NCBI RefSeq assembly: GCF_001866665.1
Contig: NZ_MLYO01000034.1
Span: 62,001 to 126,000 of the forward strand
DNA length: 64,000 nucleotides
Direction: 5' to 3'
Source: Streptomyces monashensis
GTDB lineage: Bacteria > Actinomycetota > Actinomycetes > Streptomycetales > Streptomycetaceae
The translations under genes and the position numbers were made by a program. Positions 33,644 to 42,483 of the stretch are shown here, one piece after another (positions within the stretch are counted from its first letter, which is position 1; each line of letters starts with the position of its first letter). The notes under the pieces were generated by a model. The model saw only the letters and a list, made by a program, of their open reading frames with translations. It ran no database searches and was not told the origin of the DNA.

Positions 33644-35494
33644 GTGACGACCCGTCGTACCGTGGTGACCGCCGCATCAGCCGCCCTGTTCACTCTCCCC
33701 CTGCTCCCCCACACCGCCGCCGCCTCGTCCTCCACCGCGCGGCGAGAGCCGTCGCCCGGCCTCGGGGCACCCGCGAAGCAGGCCGTCGCCGTCGGCAGCG
33801 GAGGTGCCGTCTCCAGCGTCAACGCGTATGCCACGCAGGTCGGTATCGACGTGCTGCGGCGTGGCGGCAACGCCGTCGACGCGGCAGTCGCCACTGCCGC
33901 CGCACTCGGTGTCGTCGAGCCGTACTCGGCAGGTGTCGGAGGGGGCGGCTACTTCGTCTACCACAACGCCCGCACCGGCGCGGTCCACACCATCGACGGC
34001 CGGGAGACCGGCCCGGCCCGGATGCGGCCCGACTCGTTCGTGGATCCCACCACCGGCAAGGCGATCCCGTTCGACGAGGCCGTCAACTCCGGCCTGTCCG
34101 TGGGCATTCCGGGCACCCCGGCGACCTGGCAGCGGGCCCTCGACGCCTGGGGCACCCTCTCCTTGGCTCAGGCCCTGCGCCCGGCGACCCGGATCGCGGA
34201 CGACGGCTTCGTGGTCAGCGACCAGTTCCGGGCCCAGACCGAGATGAACGAGGACCGCTTCCGCGACTTCACCCCGACCGCCCAGCTGTTCCTGCCGAAC
34301 GGCCAACTGCCCGTCGTCGGCACCCTGTTCCGCAACCCGGACCTGGCCCGCACCTACCGGGAGCTGGCCCGGGCCGGAGTGGCCGCGATGTACCTCGGCG
34401 ACATCGGGCGCGACGTGGTGCGCACCGTCCAGAACCCGCCGGTGGCCCCGGGATCCACGCGTACCGTGCGCCCCGGGCTGATGGAGCGCGCGGACCTCGC
34501 CGCCTACCGGGCGATCCTTCGGGAGCCGACCCACACGACCTACCACGGCCTGGACGTCTACTCCATGGCACCGTCCTCCTCCGGCGGCACCACGGTCGGC
34601 GAGGCACTGAACATCCTGGAGAACCTCCATCTCTCGCCGGCCGACACGGTGCAGGCGCTGCACGACTATCTGGAGGCCAGCCGGATCTCGTTCGCGGACC
34701 GCAACCGCTGGGTGGGCGACCCGGCGTTCTTCGACGTCCCGGCCAAGGAACTGCTGTCGAAGGAGTACGCCAAGGACCGCGCCTGTCTCATCCGCCCCTC
34801 CACGTCGCTGACCAGCCCCGTCGCCCCGGGCGACCCGCGCAACCCGACGGGCTGCACCGCACCGGGCAGGGGCAGCCTGGAGCCGTACGAGGGGCCGTCG
34901 ACCACCCACCTGGTGACCTCCGACCGCTGGGGCAACGTCGTCTCCTACACGCTGACGATCGAGCAGACCGGCGGTTCGGCCATCACCGTTCCCGGCCGCG
35001 GCTTCCTGCTCAACAACGAGCTGACCGACTTCGACTTCACGCCCATCCAGGCGGGTGTGCCGGACCCGAACCTGCCGGGTCCGGGCAAGCGGCCGCGCAG
35101 CAGCATGTCGCCGACGATCGTGATGCGCGACGGCAGGCCCGTGATCGCCGTGGGCTCGCCCGGCGGCGCGACCATCATCACCACCGTCCTCCAGACCCTC
35201 GTCAACCGCCTCGACCTCGGCATGAGCCTGCCGGAAGCGGTCGCCGCACCGCGCATCTCGCAGCGCAACCGCACCACGACCGAGGCCGAACCCGCCTTCC
35301 TCGACTCCCCTGAACGACGTTCTCTCGAAGCCCTCGGTGAACACTTCGTGCTCGCCCCTCCGGCCTTCACCCCGTCACCCGAGATCGGCGCGGTCGCCGC
35401 GCTGGAGTTCGGAGCCCGTGGAAAGGTCACGGCGGTGGCCGAGCCGAAGCGGCGCGGCGGCGGCTCGGCCATGGTGGTCCACCCGACGTCCTGA
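33644..35494 (+). CDS. ggt: Secreted gamma-glutamyltransferase
   Basis: A 616-residue precursor that hydrolyses or transfers the gamma-glutamyl group of glutathione-like compounds outside the cell; the family cleaves itself into two subunits. Tat-like signal at 1-28 (TRRTVVTAASAALFTLPLLP). Conserved ALGVVEPYSAGVGGGGYFV, and the autoprocessing site PSTTHLVTSDRWGN with the probable nucleophile Thr420, matching E. coli Thr391. Further small-subunit motifs: FLLNNELTDFDF and SMSPTIVMRDGRPVIAVGSP GG. The GTG at 33644 has GGAGG five bases upstream. Streptomyces make no glutathione, so the substrate may be poly-gamma-glutamyl or foreign compounds. A hairpin follows the gene. Confidence 0.95.
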   Translation: MTTRRTVVTAASAALFTLPLLPHTAAASSSTARREPSPGLGAPAKQAVAVGSGGAVSSVNAYATQVGIDVLRRGGNAVDAAVATAAALGVVEPYSAGVGGGGYFVYHNARTGAVHTIDGRETGPARMRPDSFVDPTTGKAIPFDEAVNSGLSVGIPGTPATWQRALDAWGTLSLAQALRPATRIADDGFVVSDQFRAQTEMNEDRFRDFTPTAQLFLPNGQLPVVGTLFRNPDLARTYRELARAGVAAMYLGDIGRDVVRTVQNPPVAPGSTRTVRPGLMERADLAAYRAILREPTHTTYHGLDVYSMAPSSSGGTTVGEALNILENLHLSPADTVQALHDYLEASRISFADRNRWVGDPAFFDVPAKELLSKEYAKDRACLIRPSTSLTSPVAPGDPRNPTGCTAPGRGSLEPYEGPSTTHLVTSDRWGNVVSYTLTIEQTGGSAITVPGRGFLLNNELTDFDFTPIQAGVPDPNLPGPGKRPRSSMSPTIVMRDGRPVIAVGSPGGATIITTVLQTLVNRLDLGMSLPEAVAAPRISQRNRTTTEAEPAFLDSPERRSLEALGEHFVLAPPAFTPSPEIGAVAALEFGARGKVTAVAEPKRRGGGSAMVVHPTS

Positions 35495-35518
35495 CGCCTC
35501 ACCCCGGGATCGAGAGCT

Positions 35519-35546
35519 CGCTGGCCTTGACATGAAAAGGCCAGCG
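35519..35546 (+). terminator. Terminator after the gamma-glutamyltransferase gene
   Basis: CGCTGGCCTT / AAGGCCAGCG: perfect 10-bp stem, 8-base loop, followed by TTCT. 24 bases after the stop and 44 bases before the GrpE start, so the two genes are probably separate transcripts. Confidence 0.65.
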
Positions 35547-35590
35547 TTCTATCCAGGCTGTGAGGAACGTGATCCGGAGGTGAGCCGACG

Positions 35591-36157
35591 ATGGAGCGGG
35601 GCCGGTTGCCGGACCCGGATCCCGCCCGGCTGCACGGCCTGCTGGAGGAGCGCACGGCCGACCTGCAACGGGTGAAGGCCGAGTACGACAACTACCGCAA
35701 GCGGGTGCACCGGGACCGGCTGGCCATGGGCGAGGCCGCCGTCGCCAACGTCCTGCGCACGCTGCTGCCCGTCCTGGACGCCGTCGACCGCGCCTGCGCG
35801 CACGAGACCATGACACCGGGACTCCGGGAGATAGCCGACACCCTGCGAACACAGCTGGGATCCCTGGGAGTCGAGGCGTTCGGCGAGGAGGGTGACCCCT
35901 TCGACCCGGCGTGCCACGACGCCCTCACCCATCACGTCCGCGCGGACACGGACCGACCGATCTGCACGAAGATCCTGCGCGCCGGGTACCGCCACGGCAC
36001 CCGCCTGCTCCGTCCGGCCACCGTCGAGGTCACCGGGCCGCGGCCGCCCACGGGAAACCCGCTCGGGCCCGATCGAGGGGAGCTTCGGTCCGGCACGACG
36101 GCGGACGGCGACCGCCCGAGCCTCACGTGTGCAGGGCGTGATCACCGACACCGATGA
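35591..36157 (+). CDS. GrpE-family nucleotide exchange factor, stand-alone
   Basis: A 188-residue protein. Coiled-coil LLEERTADLQRVKAEYDNYR KR (about 16-37) followed by the GrpE core LRTLLPVLDAVDRACAH and the C-terminal beta domain VEAFGEEGDPFDPACHDALT, DTDRPICTKILRAGYRHGTR LLRPATVEV. GrpE releases ADP from DnaK. No dnaK or dnaJ is adjacent, so this is an extra copy outside the normal dnaK operon. The N-terminal disordered arm of housekeeping GrpE is missing; a basic, low-complexity tail of about 40 residues is added at the C-terminus. Possibly serves a DnaK paralogue elsewhere. Confidence 0.85.
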   Translation: MERGRLPDPDPARLHGLLEERTADLQRVKAEYDNYRKRVHRDRLAMGEAAVANVLRTLLPVLDAVDRACAHETMTPGLREIADTLRTQLGSLGVEAFGEEGDPFDPACHDALTHHVRADTDRPICTKILRAGYRHGTRLLRPATVEVTGPRPPTGNPLGPDRGELRSGTTADGDRPSLTCAGRDHRHR

Positions 36158-36526
36158 CCGCCCCGGGAAGTGCGGTGCGCTCCCGCCCGGCGGACACGGG
36201 CGGTGCGGGAGGCCGTTCGACGGGCACGGGGAGCGGCTGGCGCCAGGGTGTGGAGGCACCGAGCTTCGGCGAGGCCCCGCGCGGCCATCGCCCTCACCAG
36301 GGCGCGGCGTGAGGCTCTGCCCCGAGTGCGGCCGGCCTCCCCCTCGCACGTCGCTGTATCGCCGCAGCTCACCATGGGTGCCGCAGCCCCGCAGACGTGT
36401 GGGACGCACAAGTCTTGTCCACGCGCCGAGCGGCCCGTCGTCACTGTCGTCGGGCCGTGATCCACGGTGAACCACGGCGGCGTCCGCCGATGAGATGACC
36501 GTCACCGGCGACGCGCGCGTGCCCTC
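36158..36526. other. Gap without a recognisable gene
   Basis: About 370 bases after the GrpE gene. Frames are open on both strands but unrecognisable. No terminator-quality hairpin was picked out. Confidence 0.4.
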
Positions 36527-36845
36527 GTGGACGCCCAGCGCGTCCTGGCCATGATGCGCGCCGCCGACCCCTCGGCGCCGCAGCGGCACTGCGCGGGCGG
36601 GCCGAACGTCCCGACTGCGGCGCGACGTCGGCCGCGTCCGGGAACCGGTACTCGTGGTCGTCGGTGTGGACGACGTCCCCACACCCCTCGCGAACGCCGA
36701 GGCCATCCACCGGCTCGTCGCCCACGCGACCGGGCCGTCATCGACGACGCGGGACATCTGCCCGGCGCCGGACAGCCCGACCGCTTCGACGCCGTCGGCG
36801 CAAGCGCCGTGCGAGCCCTCACCGTCGGGGCGGGCACTGTGCGAC
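36527..36845 (+). pseudogene. Alpha/beta hydrolase, C-terminal remnant in three frames
   Basis: Pieces in order: DAQRVLAMMRAADPSA (first frame), then EPVLVVVGVDDVPTPLANAE AIHRLVAHAT (another frame), then AVIDDAGHLPGAGQPDRFDA (back in the first frame). Together they form the typical end of an alpha/beta hydrolase, with the acidic residue in VGVDD and the catalytic His in DAGH. The nucleophile half is absent, and at least two frameshifts separate the pieces. It overlaps the end of the PIG-L gene on the other strand. Confidence 0.65.
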
Positions 36846-37631
36846 GGACTGGAAGATGTCGCCGACGGCCTTGCCCTCGGTCCTCGCCCCGGCCTCGACG
36901 AACCATTCCCGGCCGAGCAGCCGGCCGAAGACCGGGAACGGCAGCCGGACCAGCATTCTCATCACGGGAGCGAGACGCCCCGTCCCCGACACCTCGGTGC
37001 GGTGTGCGGCGAGTGCCGCCTGCTTCTGCGCCGCGAACCGTCGGACGTCCATCGTGTGGGTGATGGCCGCGCGCGGGCTGAAGGCGTTCCGCAGCGCGTC
37101 CGCGTCGTACCGGAACGGGATCCGCAGCAGGCGGACCAGTCCGACCAGACGGTCCACCCCCTCGCGCGGCAGCGTCGCCTCCAGTACCCGGCTCACCCCG
37201 GCCAACTCGGCCGCGCGCTTGCCGACCTCGTGCACCCTGACATGGTCGCGATGACCGTATCCGCCGTTGGCGTCGTAGCTGAGGAGCAGTTCCACGTCCT
37301 CCTCGCGCAGGACGGCGGCCAGGCGCTCAGCGGCATCTTCCGGGTCCGCCCGCACAAAACGTGTGCGGTCCGGCGGATCCGGATGGAGCACGGCGCCGTG
37401 TCCGCTGTCCGCGTAGCCCAGGTGCACCACACGTGCCACGCCCAGCACGGACGCGCTCGCCCGCAGTTCGCCGAGGCGCGGTGCCTCACCCTCCGGTGCG
37501 GCGCCCATGAGACCGTCCGTGGCGACCACGACGACCACGCGGTGCCCCTCGGCCGCGGCCCACGCGAGCGTGCCGCCCGTCAGGAGCACCTCGTCATCCG
37601 GGTGCGCGTGAAAAGCAAGTACTGTCGCCAT
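36819..37631 (-). CDS. PIG-L family deacetylase
   Basis: A 270-residue zinc-dependent deacetylase-like enzyme. Metal/catalytic motif AFHAHPDDEVLLTGGTLAWA (6-25; H-P-D-D), further ligand region YGHRDHVRVHEVGKRAAEL. The family deacetylates GlcNAc conjugates, as in mycothiol biosynthesis and glycolipid or antibiotic maturation. This copy is not next to other mycothiol genes, so a different N-acetylated substrate is likely. ATG at 37631, with AGGATGGGG upstream. The C-terminus overlaps a decayed hydrolase on the other strand. Confidence 0.9.
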   Translation of the reverse strand: MATVLAFHAHPDDEVLLTGGTLAWAAAEGHRVVVVVATDGLMGAAPEGEAPRLGELRASASVLGVARVVHLGYADSGHGAVLHPDPPDRTRFVRADPEDAAERLAAVLREEDVELLLSYDANGGYGHRDHVRVHEVGKRAAELAGVSRVLEATLPREGVDRLVGLVRLLRIPFRYDADALRNAFSPRAAITHTMDVRRFAAQKQAALAAHRTEVSGTGRLAPVMRMLVRLPFPVFGRLLGREWFVEAGARTEGKAVGDIFQSVAQCPPRR

Positions 37632-37739
37632 GGCACCCCATCCTGGACCACCGCGCTCATCGGCGGAGCGACCATGGCACAGGAACGCCGTCCGTGGCTC
37701 GCGGGCGCGGCTGTCCCGCTCCCGCCGAGCCGTGGGCAG

Positions 37740-38717
37740 CTACTGCCCGTCCCGGATACGGCCGCGCCGGCCGCCGGAGTCCGAGGAGGGCCAGGGTGGG
37801 CGGGACGTACGAGACGGGCGGTCGGGATTCGTGTAGCCGGGGACCGGGGCGTGCGGCGCACCGGGAAGCGGCGGGGCGAGAGGTCCGGCGCCGGCGAGGG
37901 CGGCCCGCACACCCTCTCGGCCACCACGGCCGGGGCCCCGGCCGGGATCCCCCTCCCGGCGCCCCGGCGGCGAGCCCGCACGGCGGGCCTCGACGGCCAG
38001 GAGGACGAACCAGACGGCGACGCTCACGAGGTGGATGCGCTGGGCGATGCCCTGGCCGCCGGGGTGCCCCAGGTAAGGGCCGACGGTGGCGATCGCCGAC
38101 GCCATCGACACCGGCATCAGATACGGCGCCCACCGGCCCGCGACCGGTCCCGGACGGCCGGGGACCGGACCGCCCGGAAGGCGGCCCGGAACAGGACTGC
38201 CCACGGCAGGGCGGCGCACCGCGAGGCCGAACAACGCCATGGACATGAACAGCGAGCATTCGACCAGACCGCTGGTGGTGGTGTGCTGGAAGTTGTCGGG
38301 CGGGCAGCCGTGCTCCACCGACGGCGCGCATCCCATCGGCAGCAGCACGTCCAGGACGGAGCAGCCGCCGAACACCCCGACGGCGCTCCAGCCCGCCAGC
38401 GCCAGGCCCCATGGCGCGGACCGCGCGGCCAGCGCGGAAGCGGCGATCAGTATGGCGGCGCAGGACAGTTCGACGGTGCCGAACAGCAGCCGGTGCGGCT
38501 GATCCGCCGCGAAGGTCTCGCTGACATAGGAGCTGGCCTGGGGCAGACCGGTGGTCACGAAGAACTGCAGCAACCAGTCGTTGTAGAGAACGGCGGCGAC
38601 GCACAGCAACGCCGACGCGACCGTCGAAGCCGCGCCCCGCGCCGGACCCCTTGTCACATGAACCAATTCCGTCGGTCTCGCACCGGTGCCGTTACCGTCC
38701 GAAAGTCGTACGGTCAT
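37740..38717 (-). CDS. DUF998-type integral membrane protein
   Basis: About 325 residues; roughly six hydrophobic segments (ASTVASALLCVAAVLYN, FGTVELSCAAILIAASALAA, ALAGWSAVGVFGGCSVLDVL, ECSLFMSMALFGLAV, LVSVAVWFVLLAVEA). The block VLLPMGCAPSVEHGCPPDNF is DUF998-like. Function unknown. The last 70 residues are Gly/Pro/Arg-rich and probably disordered; they may be a readthrough extension. Start uncertain: ATG at 38717 or 38726, or GTG at 38657 just before the first helix. Neighbouring PIG-L gene is 108 bases downstream. Confidence 0.75.
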   Translation of the reverse strand: MTVRLSDGNGTGARPTELVHVTRGPARGAASTVASALLCVAAVLYNDWLLQFFVTTGLPQASSYVSETFAADQPHRLLFGTVELSCAAILIAASALAARSAPWGLALAGWSAVGVFGGCSVLDVLLPMGCAPSVEHGCPPDNFQHTTTSGLVECSLFMSMALFGLAVRRPAVGSPVPGRLPGGPVPGRPGPVAGRWAPYLMPVSMASAIATVGPYLGHPGGQGIAQRIHLVSVAVWFVLLAVEARRAGSPPGRREGDPGRGPGRGGREGVRAALAGAGPLAPPLPGAPHAPVPGYTNPDRPSRTSRPPWPSSDSGGRRGRIRDGQ

Positions 38718-39110
38718 TACCGGCATTACGGTACGCGACGGTGCTGCGCGCACGTGGGATCGACGTGCGTGGTGAATTCCCGGCCCAGCGCTGGCCGTGG
38801 TCGCTGACACGACCCCGCCCGCCTTCGACAAGGCCGTGCGCCCGGTACGGCTGCTGTCCCCGGCCGCGACCGCCTTCGGACCGACGACGACCAGATCCAG
38901 CCGTACGGCCACGTCCGCCACGTCCGCCACGGCCACCAGGACCGACACCGGGCGCTCCGCCGCCTGGGTCGTGGTCCGCGCATCTGAAACCTCGTCCACA
39001 TCAAGTAGCGGTCCTCGGGGCCGAGTTCGCTTCGCGCGCGGTCGGCCCGGCAGCCCCAGGTCCGTGGCTGTCGGGGCGGTCTCATGAGGAGGTCGGAGTA
39101 GGGTCGTGGC
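38718..39110. other. Divergent promoter region
   Basis: About 390 bases between the DUF998 gene (minus) and the GNAT gene (plus). A minus-strand frame with ADVAVRLDLVVVGPKAVAAG is hydrophobic but not recognised. No clear operator seen. Confidence 0.4.
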
Positions 39111-39632
39111 ATGAGCGACCTCGCGGCACGGGCCATCAGTACCGCGCGAGTGGACCTGCTGCCGCTGCGCGTCGAGCACGCCGACGAGATGGCCGAGGTG
39201 CTGTCCGATCCGGCCCTGCACACCTTCATCGGCGGCACGCCTGACACCCCGCAGACCCTGCGCTCGCGCTACCGGCGCCTGACCGCGGGCTCCCCCGATC
39301 CGGCCGTCTCCTGGCTGAACTGGGTGATCCTGCTCCGCGACGAGTCCTGTCTCACGGGCACTGTGCAGGCGACGGTCCGCCCCTCCGAGCACGGCCTCAC
39401 CGCGGAGATCTCCTGGGTGGTGGGCACACCGTGGCAGGGCCGGGGTATCGCCTCCGAAGCGGCCCGGGGACTCGTCGACCGGCTCGGCCGACTGCCGGTG
39501 CACACCGTCGTCGCACACGTCCACCCCGAGCACCGGGCCTCCGCGGCGGTGGCCAGGGCCGCCGGACTCGCCCCCACCTGCACCTGGCACGAAGGCGAGA
39601 TCCGATGGCAGCGGGACATGCACAGGGCTTGA
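39111..39632 (+). CDS. GNAT-family N-acetyltransferase
   Basis: A 173-residue acetyl-CoA-dependent transferase of the RimJ/RimL type. Start STARVDLLPLRVEHADEMAE VLSDP; acetyl-CoA motif A AEISWVVGTPWQGRGIASEA ARGLV (Q/R-x-x-G-x-A pattern as QGRGIA); C-terminal strand HPEHRASAAVARAAGLAPT. The substrate may be a protein N-terminus or a small molecule. ATG at 39111 with GTCGTGGC upstream, no clear Shine-Dalgarno. Converges on the PPOX gene. Confidence 0.9.
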   Translation: MSDLAARAISTARVDLLPLRVEHADEMAEVLSDPALHTFIGGTPDTPQTLRSRYRRLTAGSPDPAVSWLNWVILLRDESCLTGTVQATVRPSEHGLTAEISWVVGTPWQGRGIASEAARGLVDRLGRLPVHTVVAHVHPEHRASAAVARAAGLAPTCTWHEGEIRWQRDMHRA

Positions 39633-39731
39633 CGGCGCCGAGGCCTCAGCGGGGGTTGCCGGCCGGTGTCCGCCGTCCAGCAGAGGCCGTCACGAGGTGA
39701 GTGAGCACCGGCCGGGTCTCGTCCGGGTGGC

Positions 39732-40169
39732 TCAGGAGGGGATGACTCCCGGCCGGAACGGCTCGACGCCGACGATGTGCCGTACCCGCTCGGGCTCGAC
39801 CAGCACGTGCACCCGCTGCTCGCCTTCGATCAGCCACGGATATCCGTCCAGGCCCAGGTACTTGCGCGCCAGCCGGTCCATACCGCGCTCGGCCTCCTCC
39901 CCCTCGACGAAGCGCACCACGCGGCCCGATATCTGCACCCGGTCATAGGGGTTCTCGCCGTCGGCGTGGGAGAGATGGACCCGGGCGTCGTTGCGGAGGT
40001 TCTCCTCCTTGATCCGGCCGACCGAGGTGTTGAAGACGACCAGCCCGTCCTCCAGATCCACCCACATCGGCGTGACATGCGGCGCCCCGTCCGGTGTCAC
40101 CGTGGCCACGTACCAGAAGTTCGGCGCCTCCAGCCGCTCGCGCACCTGCTCGTTCAGCTCCGCCGCCAT
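39732..40169 (-). CDS. PPOX-class F420-dependent oxidoreductase
   Basis: A 145-residue split-barrel protein. NFWYVATVTPDGAPHVTPMW VD (17-38) is the family signature, with INTS-like VFNTSVGRIKEENLRNDARV and a C-terminal LARKYLGLDGYPW block. Such proteins bind F420 (some FMN or haem) and reduce small unsaturated compounds. The ATG at 40169 has GGAGGAGGG upstream. Monocistronic on the minus strand. Confidence 0.9.
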   Translation of the reverse strand: MAAELNEQVRERLEAPNFWYVATVTPDGAPHVTPMWVDLEDGLVVFNTSVGRIKEENLRNDARVHLSHADGENPYDRVQISGRVVRFVEGEEAERGMDRLARKYLGLDGYPWLIEGEQRVHVLVEPERVRHIVGVEPFRPGVIPS

Positions 40170-40360
40170 GGCAGGACCCTCCTCCTCTTGATCACCTCTT
40201 GCGGGACCACTCTGTCACAGCTCCCGTTTGACGCCACGTCAGCTCTGTTCGGGTCTTCCTCGGCGGGGTGGGAGACATACGGGTGGCCACCGTAATTTCT
40301 CTCGCTACGCCGTTCGGGGTCCTGGCATGATGGGCGGCATGACGATCAACCGAAGGGTCC

Positions 40361-40756
40361 ATGCCGCGTAGCCGGCCGGCACAGCTCCGGGCCGGCGACT
40401 CCGGCCGCCGGACGCCCCAGCCAACCCCTGTCATCGACGGCTTGTCCTCGCGTGCGCTCTCCGAGATCTCCGGTCTTGAGCGCACCCGCAACTATCTGCA
40501 CCCAGGAGACGTCAGCAATGCCGTGCGCCTGTGGCAGGAATACGTCCACCGTCCCCAGCGCGAACTGTGGCGGGATCACGAAGGGGGGAACACGCACTGG
40601 GACTGCTGCGGCAGTCCTCTCGAAGCCCGCACTCTGCTCGACACCGTGATGCGGGCCCTGTCACCGCGAAGCGCTCGCGAACTGCGCCGGATCATCGGCC
40701 GGTTCGACGCCGTCCGGAACCGGTCGTCACCGCCGTACGACGCAGGCGGAGGGTAG
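40361..40756 (+). CDS. Conserved hypothetical protein
   Basis: A 131-residue basic cytosolic protein. The middle reads LERTRNYLHPGDVSNAVRLW QEYVHRPQ and HWDCCGSPLEARTLLDTVMR, with two adjacent cysteines. The pattern seems conserved in Streptomyces, but no function is known to me. ATG at 40361 with AAGGG close upstream. Its stop lies 13 bases from the end of the convergent Smr gene. Confidence 0.7.
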   Translation: MPRSRPAQLRAGDSGRRTPQPTPVIDGLSSRALSEISGLERTRNYLHPGDVSNAVRLWQEYVHRPQRELWRDHEGGNTHWDCCGSPLEARTLLDTVMRALSPRSARELRRIIGRFDAVRNRSSPPYDAGGG

Positions 40757-40769
40757 CGATGCCCCCGGA

Positions 40770-41015
40770 TCACCGGAAGTAGATGAGAATGCGTCCGGTG
40801 TTGCCCGCGTCGACCTCGCGCCGGATGTACAGCTTCCGGATGTGCTTCTGGTCCAGGAACGCCAGCACGCGGGTCCTGAGCCGTCCCGAACCCTTGCCGG
40901 GGATGATCTCCGCGACGGGTTCGCCCGCGTGGTTCGCCTTGAAGAGGAACTGACGCAGCGCCAGTTCGATGTCGCGGTTGTTCCGGAAGATCGGGTGGAG
41001 ATCGAGCGACATCAT
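40770..41015 (-). CDS. Small Smr-domain protein
   Basis: An 81-residue protein that is little more than one Smr domain (C-terminal domain of MutS2). SLDLHPIFRNNRDIELALRQ matches LDLH, and EIIPGKGSGRLRTRVLAFL matches the TGKGSG.L loop, here PGKGSG. Stand-alone Smr domains can be RNA or DNA nicking nucleases or RNA-binding proteins. Tandem ATG starts at 41015/41012 share a GGAGG site. Convergent with the hypothetical gene at 40361. Confidence 0.85.
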   Translation of the reverse strand: MMSLDLHPIFRNNRDIELALRQFLFKANHAGEPVAEIIPGKGSGRLRTRVLAFLDQKHIRKLYIRREVDAGNTGRILIYFR

Positions 41016-41159
41016 GGGGAGCCTCCTGGCGCTGCGGGTGTTGCGCCGACCGCGGGACGGACCGCCCTCGCGGCCCCCAGGAAGCTTCCCATGAGCACGC
41101 CCGATCCGGCCTTCCCCGGCGCCCAGCAGCCACCCCCGGAGCGCTGCGGACGTCTGCGA

Positions 41160-41306
41160 TCAGTGCCCGGAATCCCGCGTCGGGTCGAGCGTCTCCTGAT
41201 CCGGCCCGGGTTTCGTCGTCGGCGGGAACAACAGGTCCTCGTACGCGTCCAGGGCGAACACGACGAGCATGGCCATCACCGGCACGAGCAAGGCCACCAC
41301 GATCAT
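41160..41306 (-). CDS. 48-residue single-span membrane protein
   Basis: ATG at 41306 with an excellent ribosome-binding site (GGGAGGCGTC). One transmembrane helix (VVALLVPVMAMLVVFALDAY) followed by an acidic/polar cytoplasmic or external tail (DQETLDPTRDSGH). The family is unknown. A longer frame from 41369 is possible but has no ribosome-binding site. Similar tiny membrane proteins can be regulatory subunits of larger membrane complexes; no partner is adjacent. Confidence 0.65.
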   Translation of the reverse strand: MIVVALLVPVMAMLVVFALDAYEDLLFPPTTKPGPDQETLDPTRDSGH

Positions 41307-41623
41307 GACGCCTCCCGGCACAACAGTGATCACGGGATGGGCAACGGATCCGCATCCAGCTTGCCCCAAACGGGCGAATCCGGCATATCGGACCGACAGC
41401 GGCGTGCGCCGTTCGGGTGACCCCGCCCTCAGGCTGTGCGCCCGCCGGGCTGGTCACCGGCAAGCCGCGTGCGACCCGCGATCACGGCGCACCAGGTGTT
41501 CGCAGACGTCGGTGCCGGGCCCACCGAGAAACCGTGCGGCCGGGAAAGATCGTTAAACATCGCTCACGGCGCGCCCTCCGTAACGTCCGGTGCCAGGTCC
41601 ACGGGCGACGCACCGGAGCTCTG

Positions 41624-42483
41624 CTACCGACCAGCCCACCCCGGCTGCCGAGGACGGTGCGCCGTCGGCGCCGGGCGCTGACGGCCTGCGGCACGCCTGA
41701 GCAGGGTACGGGCCTCGGCCGCGTCCGGGCGCTTCCCGGGCTCGACCTCCAGGAGCGCGGTGAGCGGTCCGGTGAGCGGGCCCGCCTGTCCCGGGGTGTC
41801 CACATGACCTTCGAGGGCGCGGGCCAGGTAGCCCATGACCTGGTCGAACTCCCCGTACGGGGACCGGCCTTCGATCGCCGCGAACAGGCTGGCGCCGAGG
41901 GAGAACACATCGGCCTTCGCGTCCGGTGCCTTCCCCCTGGCCACCTCGGGCGCGAGACAGCGGGGCTTGCCGCGCACCGTGCCGGTCGTGGTGTGCGTAC
42001 CGGTCCGGGTGACCTCGCTCCACAGGGCCCGCGCGATCCCGAAGTCCGTCAGCCGGGCCACCCCGGCCTCCGTGACCAGGTTGTTCTCCGGTGTCACATC
42101 GCCGTGCACCACGCCCTCCTCGTGGGACTTCGTCAGCGCCGCCGCGATCCGGCCGCCGATCGAGCCAGGCCTCCCGCGGGGTCAACGGGCCGCGTTCGGC
42201 CGCCAGTTGGGCCAGGCTGCGCGAGGGGACGTACTCCATGACGATCCAGCAGGCGTCGCCCTCGGCGACGTAGGCGAACACGGCCACCACGTTGGGGTGG
42301 TGCAGCCGCGCCGCGTACCGCGCCTCCTTCATCAGGCGCTGCGCCGCTCTGGCGTCGTCCGCGCGCGCACTTGACCGCCACGCGCCGCTCCAGGAGTTCG
42401 TCCCGGGCCTGCCAGACGACGCCCATCCCGCCCCGGCCGATGGGCTCATGCAGCACCGCCCCGCTCCCTGTCCCCACCGACAC
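41624..42483 (-). pseudogene. Ser/Thr protein kinase in three reading frames
   Basis: Frame 1 gives the glycine loop and lysine (LHEPIGRGGMGVVWQARDEL, RRVAVKCAR). After a shift near 42365, frame 2 gives the C-helix and hinge (AQRLMKEARYAARLHHPNVV, ACWIVMEYVPSRSLAQLAAE). After a second shift near 42155, frame 3 gives the catalytic loop VHGDVTPENNLV, the DFG segment RLTDFGIARALW and the APE-like region (CLAPEVARG). The HRD motif is changed to HGD. Every kinase block is present in order, so it was once a complete cytosolic PknB-type kinase domain. No transmembrane or sensor part follows. Sequencing errors could in principle cause both shifts. Confidence 0.75.

Noticed and set aside
38780..39090. 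Possible stress-protein or transporter scrap (ADVAVRLDLVVVGPKAVAAG) on the minus strand
   Set aside because: Hydrophobic but not matching any motif order I know; left as intergenic.
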